Notes: generated from the letters alone by a model not told the origin. A stretch of 64,000 bases of DNA from Chloroflexota bacterium (GCA_020161935.1 JAIUNI010000001.1:1612001-1676000); one strand, 5' to 3'; shown: positions 52,243 to 60,785, counted from the stretch's first letter. A program made the numbers and translations.

Positions 52243-53196
52243 CTATTCGCCGGGGTTTTCGTAATAAACACGGCTGCCGAGATACCGGAAAATAACATAA
52301 GACATGATCGTCAGGATGATGAACAACACCCACGACAGTGCCGCCGCGTAACCCATATTTTGGCTGCGGAAGCCCGTGCGGTAGATGTACATCACGAGAA
52401 AGAGCGTGGAGTTTTCCGGCCCGCCCGTTCCGTTCGTAATCAGATACGGAACGGTGAACACCTGAAACGTATTGATGAAGCCCAACACCAAATTAAAGAA
52501 GATGATCGGTGACATCAACGGCAGCGTCACGTTGCGGAACTTCGCCCAGCGCCCCGCCCCGTCAATCTCCGCCGCCTCGTAATAAATGTCAGGGATACCT
52601 TGCAAGCCAGCGAGGAAAATAATCATCGCCCCGCCCGCGCTCCACAAGCTGAGTACCACAAACGCCGGGATCGCCCACGACGTACTCTGCAACCACGGCA
52701 CCTTCGCCCCGCCAAACGCCCGAATAATCACGTTAATCAGGCCGAACTCGGTGTTGAACATCCACGCCCAGATCAAAGCGTTCGCAATCGCCGGAACGAT
52801 ACTCGGCAGGTAGAAAATCGTTCGGAAGATCGCGATACCGGGGAACTGGCGGTTAATAAGCGTGGCTAAAAAGAAACTGACCGCCAAACCCAGTGGTACA
52901 GACAAAAACGTATAGAGAAACGTCGCCTTTAGGGATTGCAGCAGCAGCGGATCGCTAAACAGGCGAGCGATATTATCAAGGCCAATATATTGTGGCGGGC
53001 TAATCAGGTTCCACTTTTGGAAGGTGAGGTAAGCCGCGACCAGTGCAGGGATCAAGAACCAGAATAGGAAGCCGAGAATAAACGGCAGGATGAAAATGTA
53101 ACCGGTGATGTTCCGCCGCTGTTGCAGGGTCAACCGTTTCTTTTTCATCGGCGCACTTCTGAGGTCAGAAGCGATGAGATTCGATGGTGTAGTCAT
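52243..53196 (-). CDS. Sugar ABC transporter permease, MalF type (fifth importer)
   Basis: This 317-residue permease has a basic N-terminus, the first membrane segment FILPFILGFLFWFLIPALVA, and the EAA loop EAAEIDGAGRWAKFRNVTLP near residue 207. AAGGAA stands before the ATG. It pairs with the MalG-type protein encoded next and with the Tat-exported binding protein encoded upstream, beyond a stem-loop. Confidence 0.95.
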   Translation of the reverse strand: MTTPSNLIASDLRSAPMKKKRLTLQQRRNITGYIFILPFILGFLFWFLIPALVAAYLTFQKWNLISPPQYIGLDNIARLFSDPLLLQSLKATFLYTFLSVPLGLAVSFFLATLINRQFPGIAIFRTIFYLPSIVPAIANALIWAWMFNTEFGLINVIIRAFGGAKVPWLQSTSWAIPAFVVLSLWSAGGAMIIFLAGLQGIPDIYYEAAEIDGAGRWAKFRNVTLPLMSPIIFFNLVLGFINTFQVFTVPYLITNGTGGPENSTLFLVMYIYRTGFRSQNMGYAAALSWVLFIILTIMSYVIFRYLGSRVYYENPGE

Positions 53197-53241
53197 TGGA
53201 TTTCCTTCGCAACCCGTTGGCGAACGTCATAAACAGCAGCA

Positions 53242-53273
53242 GAGGGTAGAAGCTGTTTTATGCTCCTACCCTC
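53242..53273 (-). terminator. Intercistronic stem-loop after the fifth binding-protein gene
   Basis: GAGGGTAG (53242-53249) pairs with CTACCCTC (53266-53273), extended by AGC/GCT after one mismatch, with a loop of eight bases. It lies 24 bases after the binding-protein stop and before the first permease gene. Confidence 0.72.
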
Positions 53274-53297
53274 CCTCAGTTACCTTACCGCATCAGC

Positions 53298-54686
53298 TTA
53301 GGCTGTTTTAGCAGCAGCAATGATCTCGTTCGCCTGACGAACGGCATCAGGAATGACATCCGCGACCGGTGTACCAGCGGCAATCGCTTGGAAGGCCGGT
53401 GTAATAAAGCTCGAATCCGCCTCAATGTAGCCGGACGGAATACGCAGCGCCACACCATGCTTCGGCAGGTAATCCGTAATCAGGTCGCCATAATTCGCCG
53501 GATGGATACCTTCGGTCAACCACGTCTTCATGCCTTCCGGCGTACTGAGAGCGGTCTGGCTGGGCAGCCACAAACCAATCTTCAAGAAGCTGGTCTGGTA
53601 GAAGGGGGTCGCGAGGAAGCGTACCCACTGCCACGCTTCTTCAGGGTGCTGCGTGGAGGAAATAACCGAGTGGAAATGCGCTTGCATAATCGCTGCGGGC
53701 TGCTTCATCTTCGGAATAGCGCCCGTCCCCAGCGGCACCTGCATCATCGACGGGTTGATGTACGACAGCGCCCACGAGCCGTCAACGCCCATCGCTAAAC
53801 GTCCACTGTCAATCATCTGCGTGTTTGTCATACCGAGGTCGGACATCGCCGACGCACGCGGCGCGACATGGTGTACATAAATCAGGTCGGAAAGCCGCTG
53901 CATCGCCTCAATCGCTTCCGGCGAGTCAATCCCCAGCAATCCGTCCTCGGTCACATAGCTGCCACCGTTGGAATAAACCGCCGCGCCAATCGGCATCCAC
54001 CACAGCGGCCAATCGACACCCCACTGTTGAATATTATCGGGGTCGAAGCCTTCATCATCCGGGTGCTTGCCGTTCGCGTCCAGCGTCAGCAGCTTGGCAT
54101 TGGCGACAAACGTATCCCAGTCCCAAATTTCATCATCCTTGAAACCGGGTGGGGTAATACCGGCTTTTTCGAGCAGGTCAATGTTGTAATACAGATGATG
54201 GGCGACCCACGTCGAGCCGATGCCATGCCAGCGTCCATTTTCGTCGGCGCAGCGGTTGCCTTCTTGCGGTTGAATGAAGTAGTCCGGCTGGCCGAGCAGT
54301 TCGTCACTCGTGATCCGATCCGTAATATCCATCAACTGCCCCGAAGCACGCAGCGTTTCATAAGCATCCGAGGTGATGAAGCTCGTATCCGGCGCAGTCC
54401 CTGCCGCGAAATTCGTCAGCAATTGCTGCATATAATCCGCTGCTGCGGGTGTAAGCTGCCATTCAACGGCGATATTCGCGTTCTCCGCTTGGAACGCCTG
54501 AATAGCCGCCTGCACACCGTTATCTTCTGCCGTTGCGCCCCAACCGCCGAAAACGATATTGATCACATCTTGGTTAGCCGGTGCCGCACGCAGCAGGCTC
54601 TGGATGTTCATACCGGAAGCCATCAAGGCTGCCGACGCACCCGACATACGGAGAAAATCACGACGCGAAAGTTTCTTGTTAACCAT
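53298..54686 (-). CDS. Tat-exported sugar-binding protein (fifth importer)
   Basis: This 462-residue binding protein has a twin-arginine signal, LSRRDFLRMSGASAAL, and no lipobox. The mature part has INIVFGGWGATAEDNGVQAA and FAAGTAPDTSFITSDAYETL, typical of family 1 binding proteins. It is the first gene of the importer operon. The open frame begins at 54725, but AAGGAG stands eight bases before the ATG at 54686, which is the natural start of the Tat signal. The sugar is unknown; the flanking GH38-like and GH4 genes suggest a glycoside. Confidence 0.94.
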   Translation of the reverse strand: MVNKKLSRRDFLRMSGASAALMASGMNIQSLLRAAPANQDVINIVFGGWGATAEDNGVQAAIQAFQAENANIAVEWQLTPAAADYMQQLLTNFAAGTAPDTSFITSDAYETLRASGQLMDITDRITSDELLGQPDYFIQPQEGNRCADENGRWHGIGSTWVAHHLYYNIDLLEKAGITPPGFKDDEIWDWDTFVANAKLLTLDANGKHPDDEGFDPDNIQQWGVDWPLWWMPIGAAVYSNGGSYVTEDGLLGIDSPEAIEAMQRLSDLIYVHHVAPRASAMSDLGMTNTQMIDSGRLAMGVDGSWALSYINPSMMQVPLGTGAIPKMKQPAAIMQAHFHSVISSTQHPEEAWQWVRFLATPFYQTSFLKIGLWLPSQTALSTPEGMKTWLTEGIHPANYGDLITDYLPKHGVALRIPSGYIEADSSFITPAFQAIAAGTPVADVIPDAVRQANEIIAAAKTA

Positions 54687-55269
54687 TTTAAATCTCCTTT
54701 TCATAAACGACATTTTGCTTGACACAACAGCTTGAATTCAGCAGAAACAGTAGTCTCCTTTCATTCGATGCATCCACCTGCATTGACCGGTTTAAACAAA
54801 CACCACACGGTTGAATAGTAAGCAGGTAGGGAATGAACTTTCCTCGGTACACAAACAGAGCGATTTACCGCGCAGGGCAAATCGAGGGAATAAGCATATT
54901 TTGAGCCTGTGTTTCTATCGGGCAGCAAAGGAAAGAACGATGAACGTGGTTCATTTATCAAATAAAACTCCAGAAAAAATGTTTTAGAATAATTCCTACG
55001 CTGCAAACCCACCTATCCAACCCCGAAAAGTATTTTTTGAGGGTTAAACAGCGCACCATATCCACTAATTTGTTGATATAAAGTATATATAGCCTGCAAC
55101 TGTATTCGACAGACCCCAATTACCGACAATAGCAGGACAAATCCGACTTTCAGGATTGTAACGAGGTCGGAATATGCCGGGATGGACGGAGATAGTCCGT
55201 CCCATCTGCGGTATAGTCAGGCGTTGAAATGTGTATTGAAAACGTGATTGCGTCGAACCGGAGGAAGCC
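54687..55269. other. Divergent intergenic region between the binding-protein and GH4 genes
   Basis: This 583-base gap has no credible gene. It contains an AT-rich stretch (about 55070-55095, with TATAAAGTATATATAG) that may hold a promoter, and a hairpin with GGACGGA (55184-55190) pairing with TCCGTCC (55196-55202) in the presumed 5' leader of the GH4 gene. No clear regulator palindrome was found. Confidence 0.5.
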
Positions 55270-56643
55270 ATGAAACTCACTGTCATTGGAGGCGCAAGTG
55301 TTCGCACACCTCGCTTCATACCCGCCCTCGCTCGCCGTGCTGAACGGCTTGGCTTACAAGAACTGTGGTTGATGGATATTGATGAACACAAGCTCGACCT
55401 CATGGGTGCGCTGTGTCTCGAAATCGCCAAACAGCACCATATCGACTTCAAAATTATCCTCAGTTCCGACCCACAAGCCGCTATCAAAGATGCCGACCAC
55501 ATCATTACGACCATCCGCCCCGGCAAGGAACAGGGTCGCGTTTTCGATGAACGAATCGCCTTCAAACACGGTGTACTCGGTCAGGAAACCACAGGCGCGG
55601 GCGGTTTTGCGATGGCGATGCGGAGCCTGCCCAGCATCCTCGCCTACTGCCAGATGGCGGCTGACTTAGCCCCTCGCGCATGGATCTATAACTTCACCAA
55701 TCCCGCCGGTTTGGTCGCGCAGGGTCTCCACGACGCGGGTATCAAGCGCATTGTCGGCATCTGCGACAGTGCCAACGGCGCACAGCACGCCGCCAGCCGC
55801 TTCTTAGGTATCCCCAATGAACGCATCCGACACGAAGTATTCGGCCTCAACCATTTATCATGGACGCGCAGCGTCAAAATTGATGTGGATGCAAACGGTC
55901 AAGGCGGCGAGGAAGTCTTACCATCCCTGCTCGGCAACCCCGAATTTATCAGCAGCACCCATATGTCGATGTTCCATCCCATCATCATTCAACAGCAGGG
56001 CATGTTCCTGAACGAGTATTTGCATTACTTCTATCATCGGGACGAGGCGCTAAAGGCGCTGCTGGCAAAGTCGGAAACGCGCGGCGAAGAAATTGTCCGT
56101 CTAACGGGCGAACTGCTGGATCGGCTTGAAGAAATCAATCCCTCGCAGCACCCGCAGGCAGCCTTAACCGCCTACCACGAACTCATGGGGCGGCGCGGTG
56201 CAACCTATATGGCACACGCACGCGGCGGCGCGGAACGCAAAGCCGTTGAGCAGGTCGATGATGACGAAGGTTATGCCGGTGTTGCCTTAGGCTGCGTCGA
56301 GGCGATTGCCCTCAATACCACCCACTACACCGGCTTAAACGTCCCCAACAACGGCACGATTGCCGGATTAGCGGATGATGATGTGGTCGAGGTCAACTGC
56401 CGCGTCGATGGTGAAGGTATCCATCCCCTCCCCGTAGGCGCGATCCCCGAAGATCAGTATGTCCTCACCCGAACCGTCAAGCGCTACGAACGGCTAGCCG
56501 CGCAAGCCATCTTGCAGCGCTCGAAATCGCTGGCGGTCGAGGCGCTAGCCACCCATCCGCTGATTGGTTCGTACCCGCTGGCGATTAAGCTGGTGGACGA
56601 CTTCTTGGAAGCGCATCACGAAAATGTTGGCACATGGAGTTAA
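55270..56643 (+). CDS. GH4-family glycosidase (6-phospho-beta-glucosidase or alpha-glucosidase type)
   Basis: This 457-residue enzyme belongs to GH4, which uses NAD+ and Mn2+ in an oxidation-elimination mechanism. The Rossmann start is KLTVIGGASVRTPRFIPAL. Other signs are ITTIRPGKEQGRVFDERI, NFTNPAGLV, and the metal ligands in GICDSANG (Cys) and FGLNHLSW (His). The layout is closest to 6-phospho-beta-glucosidases, but no phosphotransferase system is present nearby, so a non-phosphorylated glucoside, glucuronide or galacturonide is also possible. CGGAGG precedes the ATG. It lies opposite the fifth importer. Confidence 0.9.
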   Translation: MKLTVIGGASVRTPRFIPALARRAERLGLQELWLMDIDEHKLDLMGALCLEIAKQHHIDFKIILSSDPQAAIKDADHIITTIRPGKEQGRVFDERIAFKHGVLGQETTGAGGFAMAMRSLPSILAYCQMAADLAPRAWIYNFTNPAGLVAQGLHDAGIKRIVGICDSANGAQHAASRFLGIPNERIRHEVFGLNHLSWTRSVKIDVDANGQGGEEVLPSLLGNPEFISSTHMSMFHPIIIQQQGMFLNEYLHYFYHRDEALKALLAKSETRGEEIVRLTGELLDRLEEINPSQHPQAALTAYHELMGRRGATYMAHARGGAERKAVEQVDDDEGYAGVALGCVEAIALNTTHYTGLNVPNNGTIAGLADDDVVEVNCRVDGEGIHPLPVGAIPEDQYVLTRTVKRYERLAAQAILQRSKSLAVEALATHPLIGSYPLAIKLVDDFLEAHHENVGTWS

Positions 56644-56739
56644 AGCGCCAAAGGTTTGTAAACGCTAACCGTTTTCGCTTCCTAAATTTTGTGCAAATTA
56701 GGGGGAGGACTACCTTAAGTGGTGGATGATTATTTTAAG

Positions 56740-56805
56740 CCCTCACCCTACGATGGTACGTTCGCAGGCTTACTCTACCATCAGCCCTCTCCCTCAGGGC
56801 GAGGG
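56740..56805. repeat. Structured intergenic repeat (CCTCACCC type), copy 2
   Basis: After CCTCACCC, GATGGTA (56752-56758) pairs with TACCATC (56776-56782). CCCTC (56785-56789) then pairs with GAGGG (56801-56805). The layout matches copy 1 at 39836, but the inner stem differs in sequence while staying paired. Confidence 0.65.
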
Positions 56806-56977
56806 ACTTTAAAGACTTTTATGGTTCATTTTGCGATGAAATCGACACAAAATAAATTTCCACCGTTTAGTGTGGTGTTACCAAATTAGGCCGCGTTTGA
56901 CTTTTTAGCCTTTTTGTTCTACTATATTGTTGGTAGTGGTGGTCATCGCACTCAGCAAATCGCAAACCACGTTGTAG

Positions 56978-56997
56978 GGACGCGATACATCGCGTCC
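56978..56997. repeat. Hairpin GGACGCGAT/ATCGCGTCC
   Basis: Two perfect nine-base arms with a two-base centre (AC), preceded by TTGTAG. Short GC-rich elements of this kind are scattered between genes in many bacterial genomes. Confidence 0.7.
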
Positions 56998-57049
56998 GCG
57001 CCAACCCACCACACACGTCAATTACTTTGCAACCATCGCATCTCGGTAT

Positions 57050-57115
57050 GATCTTGGCGTTCTCTGCGTCTTGGCGGTTCAATGTCTTTGTATTTTCTCT
57101 GCGTCTCTGCGGTTA
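57050..57115. repeat. CTTGGCG/TCTCTGCG intergenic element
   Basis: Contains TCTTGGCGTTCTCTGCGTCT and, 30 bases on, TTCTCTGCGTCTCTGCGGTT. The complement of 30870-30905 shares CTTGGCGTTCTCTGC, so the family occurs at least twice in the window in opposite orientations. Confidence 0.65.
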
Positions 57116-57131
57116 AATCTGTATTTGCACA

Positions 57132-57297
57132 TTCGGCGGAATTCTCCCTCACATCCGCCGAAAGTGATGTAGCGGCGGATACACGGGAGCCATCCGCCGC
57201 ACTTGTGTCATTTCAGCGGGAACACGGGAACGTCCCGCCGACACAAAATGACCTTTCAGCGGATATGAGGGAGCGTCCCGCCAGTCAATTCGGCGGA
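57132..57297. repeat. Cluster of GC-rich stem-loops
   Basis: TTCGGCGGA (57132-57140) pairs with TCCGCCGAA (57154-57162). GCGGCGGAT (57172-57180) pairs with ATCCGCCGC (57192-57200). GCGGGA (57216-57221) pairs with TCCCGC (57233-57238). The first motif (ATTCGGCGGAA) returns near the end of the cluster. Confidence 0.75.
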
Positions 57298-57341
57298 AAA
57301 ATTGCAAAATTTGCAACAACTACAACACTTCACGGAGTCAC

Positions 57342-58418
57342 CTACAAACGACCGATTTCTTGGTAGCGGGATAAACCGGCCTGTCGCATCCGGTTTTCCA
57401 GTTGGCTGATGGCCTGCCTTACAAATGCCGGCCCTTTATAGATGAAGCCTGTATACGCCTGCACCAGACTTGCACCGGCTTCCAGCTTCTCTAGGATGTC
57501 GGCTCCAGTGAAGATGCCGCCCGCACCGATAATCACGAGTTTGCCCTCAGTATGCTGGCGAATATGCCGGATAATCTCGGTTGAGCGCTGGCGTAACGGC
57601 TGCCCGCTTAACCCACCCGTTTCCGATTGGTAAGGGCTGCTCAGGTTCGGTCGTTCAAGCGTCGTGTTGGTCGCGATGATGCCCATAATCCCAAATTGCA
57701 GCGCCAGATCAAGGAGGTCGTTAATCTCCGCCCAACTCAAATCCGGCGCGATCTTAACAAACAGCGGTTTCGGCGCTTGTCCCGGCCCTAGCTCCCGCAT
57801 CTTCGTCATCACCTGCTCAAGGAGACTCGCGAGGTAATCCCGCGTTTGCAGCTTGCGTAAATCCGGCGTGTTGGGCGAGCTGATGTTGATAACGAACGCA
57901 TCCCCATAAGCATATAAGTGATCGAGGAGTGTCAGGTAATCCTGCGCCGCCTGTTGAAGCTCCGTAGCCTTGTTCTTACCGAGGCTGATAAAGATCGGCA
58001 CGTCAACCGCGCTGCGCCGTTTTAACCGTTCCCCCAGCGTCACCATCCCGCCGCTGGGAAAACCCATCCGGTTAATCAGGGCGTGGTCTTCCGGCAGCCG
58101 AAACAAGCGCGGCTGAGGATTACCGGGCTGCGGCTGCGGTGTCACCGTCCCAACCTCGATGAAGCTGAAGCCGAGCGCCTGTAACGCCGGTAAACAGCGC
58201 CCGTCCTTGTCAAACCCGCCCGCTAAACCCAGCGGATGCGCGAACGACAAGCCGCCAACCTCGATTTTCGGGAACAAAGCACGGGCTGAAAATAGGGAAT
58301 TGAGTAAAGCCCGTGTGGGCGGGATACGTCCCGCCACACCGAGCATCTGAACCGAAAAATGATGAATGGCTTCCGGGTCAATACGCGACAAAACCTGCGC
58401 GTACAGGGTGTTATACAT
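57342..58418 (-). CDS. pyrD: Dihydroorotate dehydrogenase, class 2 (quinone-linked)
   Basis: This 358-residue flavoprotein oxidises dihydroorotate to orotate, passing electrons to quinone at the membrane. The N-terminal helices (about 1-40) typical of class 2 are present. They are followed by HPLGLAGGFDKDGR, EVGTVTPQPQPGNPQPRLFR, NRMGFPSGGM, and the catalytic serine in ISSPNTPDLRKLQ. ATNTTLERP and GAGGIFTGADILEKLEAGAS complete the FMN site. Its start overlaps the end of the pyrFE gene by eight bases, so it closes the pyrimidine operon pyrC-pyrB-pyrFE-pyrD. Confidence 0.95.
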   Translation of the reverse strand: MYNTLYAQVLSRIDPEAIHHFSVQMLGVAGRIPPTRALLNSLFSARALFPKIEVGGLSFAHPLGLAGGFDKDGRCLPALQALGFSFIEVGTVTPQPQPGNPQPRLFRLPEDHALINRMGFPSGGMVTLGERLKRRSAVDVPIFISLGKNKATELQQAAQDYLTLLDHLYAYGDAFVINISSPNTPDLRKLQTRDYLASLLEQVMTKMRELGPGQAPKPLFVKIAPDLSWAEINDLLDLALQFGIMGIIATNTTLERPNLSSPYQSETGGLSGQPLRQRSTEIIRHIRQHTEGKLVIIGAGGIFTGADILEKLEAGASLVQAYTGFIYKGPAFVRQAISQLENRMRQAGLSRYQEIGRL

Positions 58419-59811
58419 GCTCGGCTGCCAGATAGTTCTGGATTTCCGCGTGGTGCTCCGCCGAAAGATAACCCAATTCTTCCCACACCGGCAGCATTTC
58501 GCTCAACTTAACCAGCGCGTAATAGTTGTATCCGGCTCGCCCCAAAATATCAGCCGCGCCCTGCTCACGGTCGACCACCACCACAATATCTTTCACCACC
58601 AGATCAGCCGATTTCAGCCGTTCGATGGTTTCAATCTTGGTTTCCCCGGTTGTCGCGAGGTCATCCAGCAGCACCGCCGTATCGCCCGCCTCGAAAACAC
58701 CTTCGATGTTGACACCCGTACCATAGGCTTTGGCTTCGCGGCGCGGGTAAATCAGCGAACGGTTCGACTGAAACGAGGCCGAGACACCGATGGGTAACGC
58801 TGCGTAAGGGATAGCCGCGATGTGGTCAAACTCCAGCTTCGCCAACAGGCGAGCCAGCGCCGCCCCAACTATGTTTAGATGTTTCGGATACGACACCAAC
58901 CGCCGCAGGTCGAGGTAAAACGGCGACACTTTGCCCGACTTCAGCGTGAAGCTGCCAAACTTGACACAGCCCGACTCGGCTAGTGCCCGTGCAACCGCCA
59001 CCAGATCAGTATTTACGGCTGGTCGGCGGGTAATAGCTTCACGAGCAGCATTAATCGCGTCCCGTAAAGCGACCGCTTCCGCGTGTGGGTCAACCGCTTT
59101 CGCGATGCTCCGCGAGGCCGAAATCAACAAGCCCATGCCGTCAGCACGTAGACCCGCCGTCACCACCTTTTCAATGTCGCCGCCCTGCGCCCCCACCCCC
59201 GGCACGAGGAACCACGTTTCAGGCGCAATCGCCCGTATCTTGCCCATCGCCTCGGTATCGGTCGCGCCAACCACAAACCCGATTTGCTGCGGGCTGCCCC
59301 ACTGCTGGACTTTTTCAGCCACAACCTCGTACAGCGTGCGCCCTTCCACTGCTAGGTTCTGGAGTTCCTCCGCGCCGGGGTTGGATGTCTTGCAGAGGAT
59401 GAATAAACTCTTGCCCTCATAGTCGAGAAAGGGCTTAATTGAGTCGTTACCCAGATACGGACTCAACGTAACCGCCCCTGCTGCCAGCTCCTTAAACGCC
59501 GATGCCGCGTAACCTTTCGCCGTGCTGTCAATATCACCGCGCTTGGCATCCAGTAATACTGGAATACCCGCCGGTACATGAGAGATGACTTCCTTCAACG
59601 CCTGATACCCAGCCGCACCCCACGCTTCATAAAAGCCGCTGTTCGGCTTGTAAGCGAGTGCTACATCGCTGGTTTGGTCGATCAGCCGCTTACAAAAATC
59701 GCGTGCGGCCTCGACCGAGGCGAAATCCTTCTGGTCGGGGTCAAGCCCAACGCAGAGCAAACTATTGATCGCCTTCGAGCGTGCTTCGAGCTGTTCGATA
59801 AAAGTCGTCAT
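58411..59811 (-). CDS. pyrFE: Fused orotidine 5'-phosphate decarboxylase-orotate phosphoribosyltransferase
   Basis: This 466-residue protein does the last two steps of UMP synthesis in one chain. The N-terminal half (about 1-270) is a type 2 OMP decarboxylase with SLLCVGLDPDQK, YKPNSGFYEAWG and the catalytic LLDAKRGDIDSTAKGYA. The C-terminal half (about 290-460) is an orotate phosphoribosyltransferase with FGSFTLKSGKVSPFYLDLR and the PRPP motif TAVLLDDLATTGETK. The order is decarboxylase first, the reverse of animal UMP synthase. The start overlaps pyrB by four bases (ATGA). Confidence 0.95.
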   Translation of the reverse strand: MTTFIEQLEARSKAINSLLCVGLDPDQKDFASVEAARDFCKRLIDQTSDVALAYKPNSGFYEAWGAAGYQALKEVISHVPAGIPVLLDAKRGDIDSTAKGYAASAFKELAAGAVTLSPYLGNDSIKPFLDYEGKSLFILCKTSNPGAEELQNLAVEGRTLYEVVAEKVQQWGSPQQIGFVVGATDTEAMGKIRAIAPETWFLVPGVGAQGGDIEKVVTAGLRADGMGLLISASRSIAKAVDPHAEAVALRDAINAAREAITRRPAVNTDLVAVARALAESGCVKFGSFTLKSGKVSPFYLDLRRLVSYPKHLNIVGAALARLLAKLEFDHIAAIPYAALPIGVSASFQSNRSLIYPRREAKAYGTGVNIEGVFEAGDTAVLLDDLATTGETKIETIERLKSADLVVKDIVVVVDREQGAADILGRAGYNYYALVKLSEMLPVWEELGYLSAEHHAEIQNYLAAEHV

Positions 59812-60779
59812 GCCTTACCCACCACCATCGCTAAGAGTGCCATACGCACGTACATGCCGTACTCGATCTGCCGGAAGTAAGCTGCACGCGGGTCACTATC
59901 GACATCAATATGAATTTCACCAACACGCGGGAACGGGTGCATCAGCGTCATCGTCGGCTTGGCCTGCGCCATCGTCTCCGGCGTAATCACGTAGCTATCC
60001 TTGACCGCATTGTATTCCGCTTCGTCGGTAAAGCGTTCCTTCTGAATACGGGTGACGTACAGCACATCGGTTTCGGCTAAGACATTATGTAAGTCCGAGC
60101 CTTCGGTCTGCGGCACACCAATTTGAGGGATCAGTTCGGCTGGCATCCGTAAGCTATCCGGCGAGATGTAGTTGAGGCGTACATTGAACAGCGAAGCAAT
60201 CTTCGCCAGCGAATGAACCGTACGACCATATTTCAGGTCGCCGAGCATGGTAATCGTCAGGCCGTCAATCGTCCCGCGCTCGCGCAAGATGGTGAACAAG
60301 TCGAGCAGCGCTTGTGTCGGATGTTCACCAATGCCGTCACCCGCGTTAATAATCGGCTTGCGGGCGTACTGTGCCGCCAGAGCCGCCGCGCCAGTTTCGT
60401 AGTGACGCAGGACAACCACATCGGCGTAGGCTTCAAGCGTTCGTACCGTATCCGGCAGCGACTCGCCTTTGGAGACACTCGAATAGCGCACCTCGTTGAT
60501 CGGGATGACCGTCCCGCCGAGGCGCTGCATGGCTGCCATGAACGAGGAAGATGTACGGGTGGACGGTTCATAAAACAGATTTGCGAGGACGTACCCTTGA
60601 AGCGGCTTGAGCGCAGCAACCTTTTTACCGTCGTGATGATACTCCTCGGCTACGTCGAAAACGTAGGCGATAGCATCCTTATCAAATTGGGAAACCGATA
60701 GGATGTGATGACCGTTGAACCGGCCGTCACGACGCACTTGTGCCACCAGCGAACCTGTATTACTGACCGTTACTGCCAT
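59808..60779 (-). CDS. pyrB: Aspartate carbamoyltransferase, CAD-like
   Basis: This 323-residue catalytic chain joins carbamoyl phosphate to aspartate. The carbamoyl-phosphate site FYEPSTRTSSSF is complete, with HPTQALLDLFTI and the aspartate site MHPFPRVGEI also present. The end of the protein (DSDPRAAYFRQ, then MYVRMALLA) and TRIQKERF are much like the corresponding domain of eukaryotic CAD. No pyrI regulatory gene is seen. It follows pyrC after six bases (after a GAGAGGAAG) and overlaps pyrFE by four. The CAD likeness is judged from remembered motifs, not an alignment. Confidence 0.95.
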   Translation of the reverse strand: MAVTVSNTGSLVAQVRRDGRFNGHHILSVSQFDKDAIAYVFDVAEEYHHDGKKVAALKPLQGYVLANLFYEPSTRTSSSFMAAMQRLGGTVIPINEVRYSSVSKGESLPDTVRTLEAYADVVVLRHYETGAAALAAQYARKPIINAGDGIGEHPTQALLDLFTILRERGTIDGLTITMLGDLKYGRTVHSLAKIASLFNVRLNYISPDSLRMPAELIPQIGVPQTEGSDLHNVLAETDVLYVTRIQKERFTDEAEYNAVKDSYVITPETMAQAKPTMTLMHPFPRVGEIHIDVDSDPRAAYFRQIEYGMYVRMALLAMVVGKA

Positions 60780-60785
60780 AGGGGG

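Larger units (their letters stand above)
56644..57341. other. Convergent intergenic region packed with inverted repeats
   Basis: This nearly 700-base gap between the ends of the GH4 and pyrD genes holds no credible gene. It contains a CCTCACCC-type structured repeat (56740-56805), the hairpin GGACGCGAT-AC-ATCGCGTCC (56978-56997), a CTTGGCG/TCTCTGCG-rich element (57050-57115) and a series of GC-rich stem-loops (57132-57297). The open frame across 57082-57366 runs through these hairpins and is taken to be spurious. Confidence 0.65.

Noticed and set aside
57082..57366. A 94-codon open frame between GH4 and pyrD
   Set aside because: It runs through several perfect hairpins and an intergenic repeat, has no good ribosome site and no family features.
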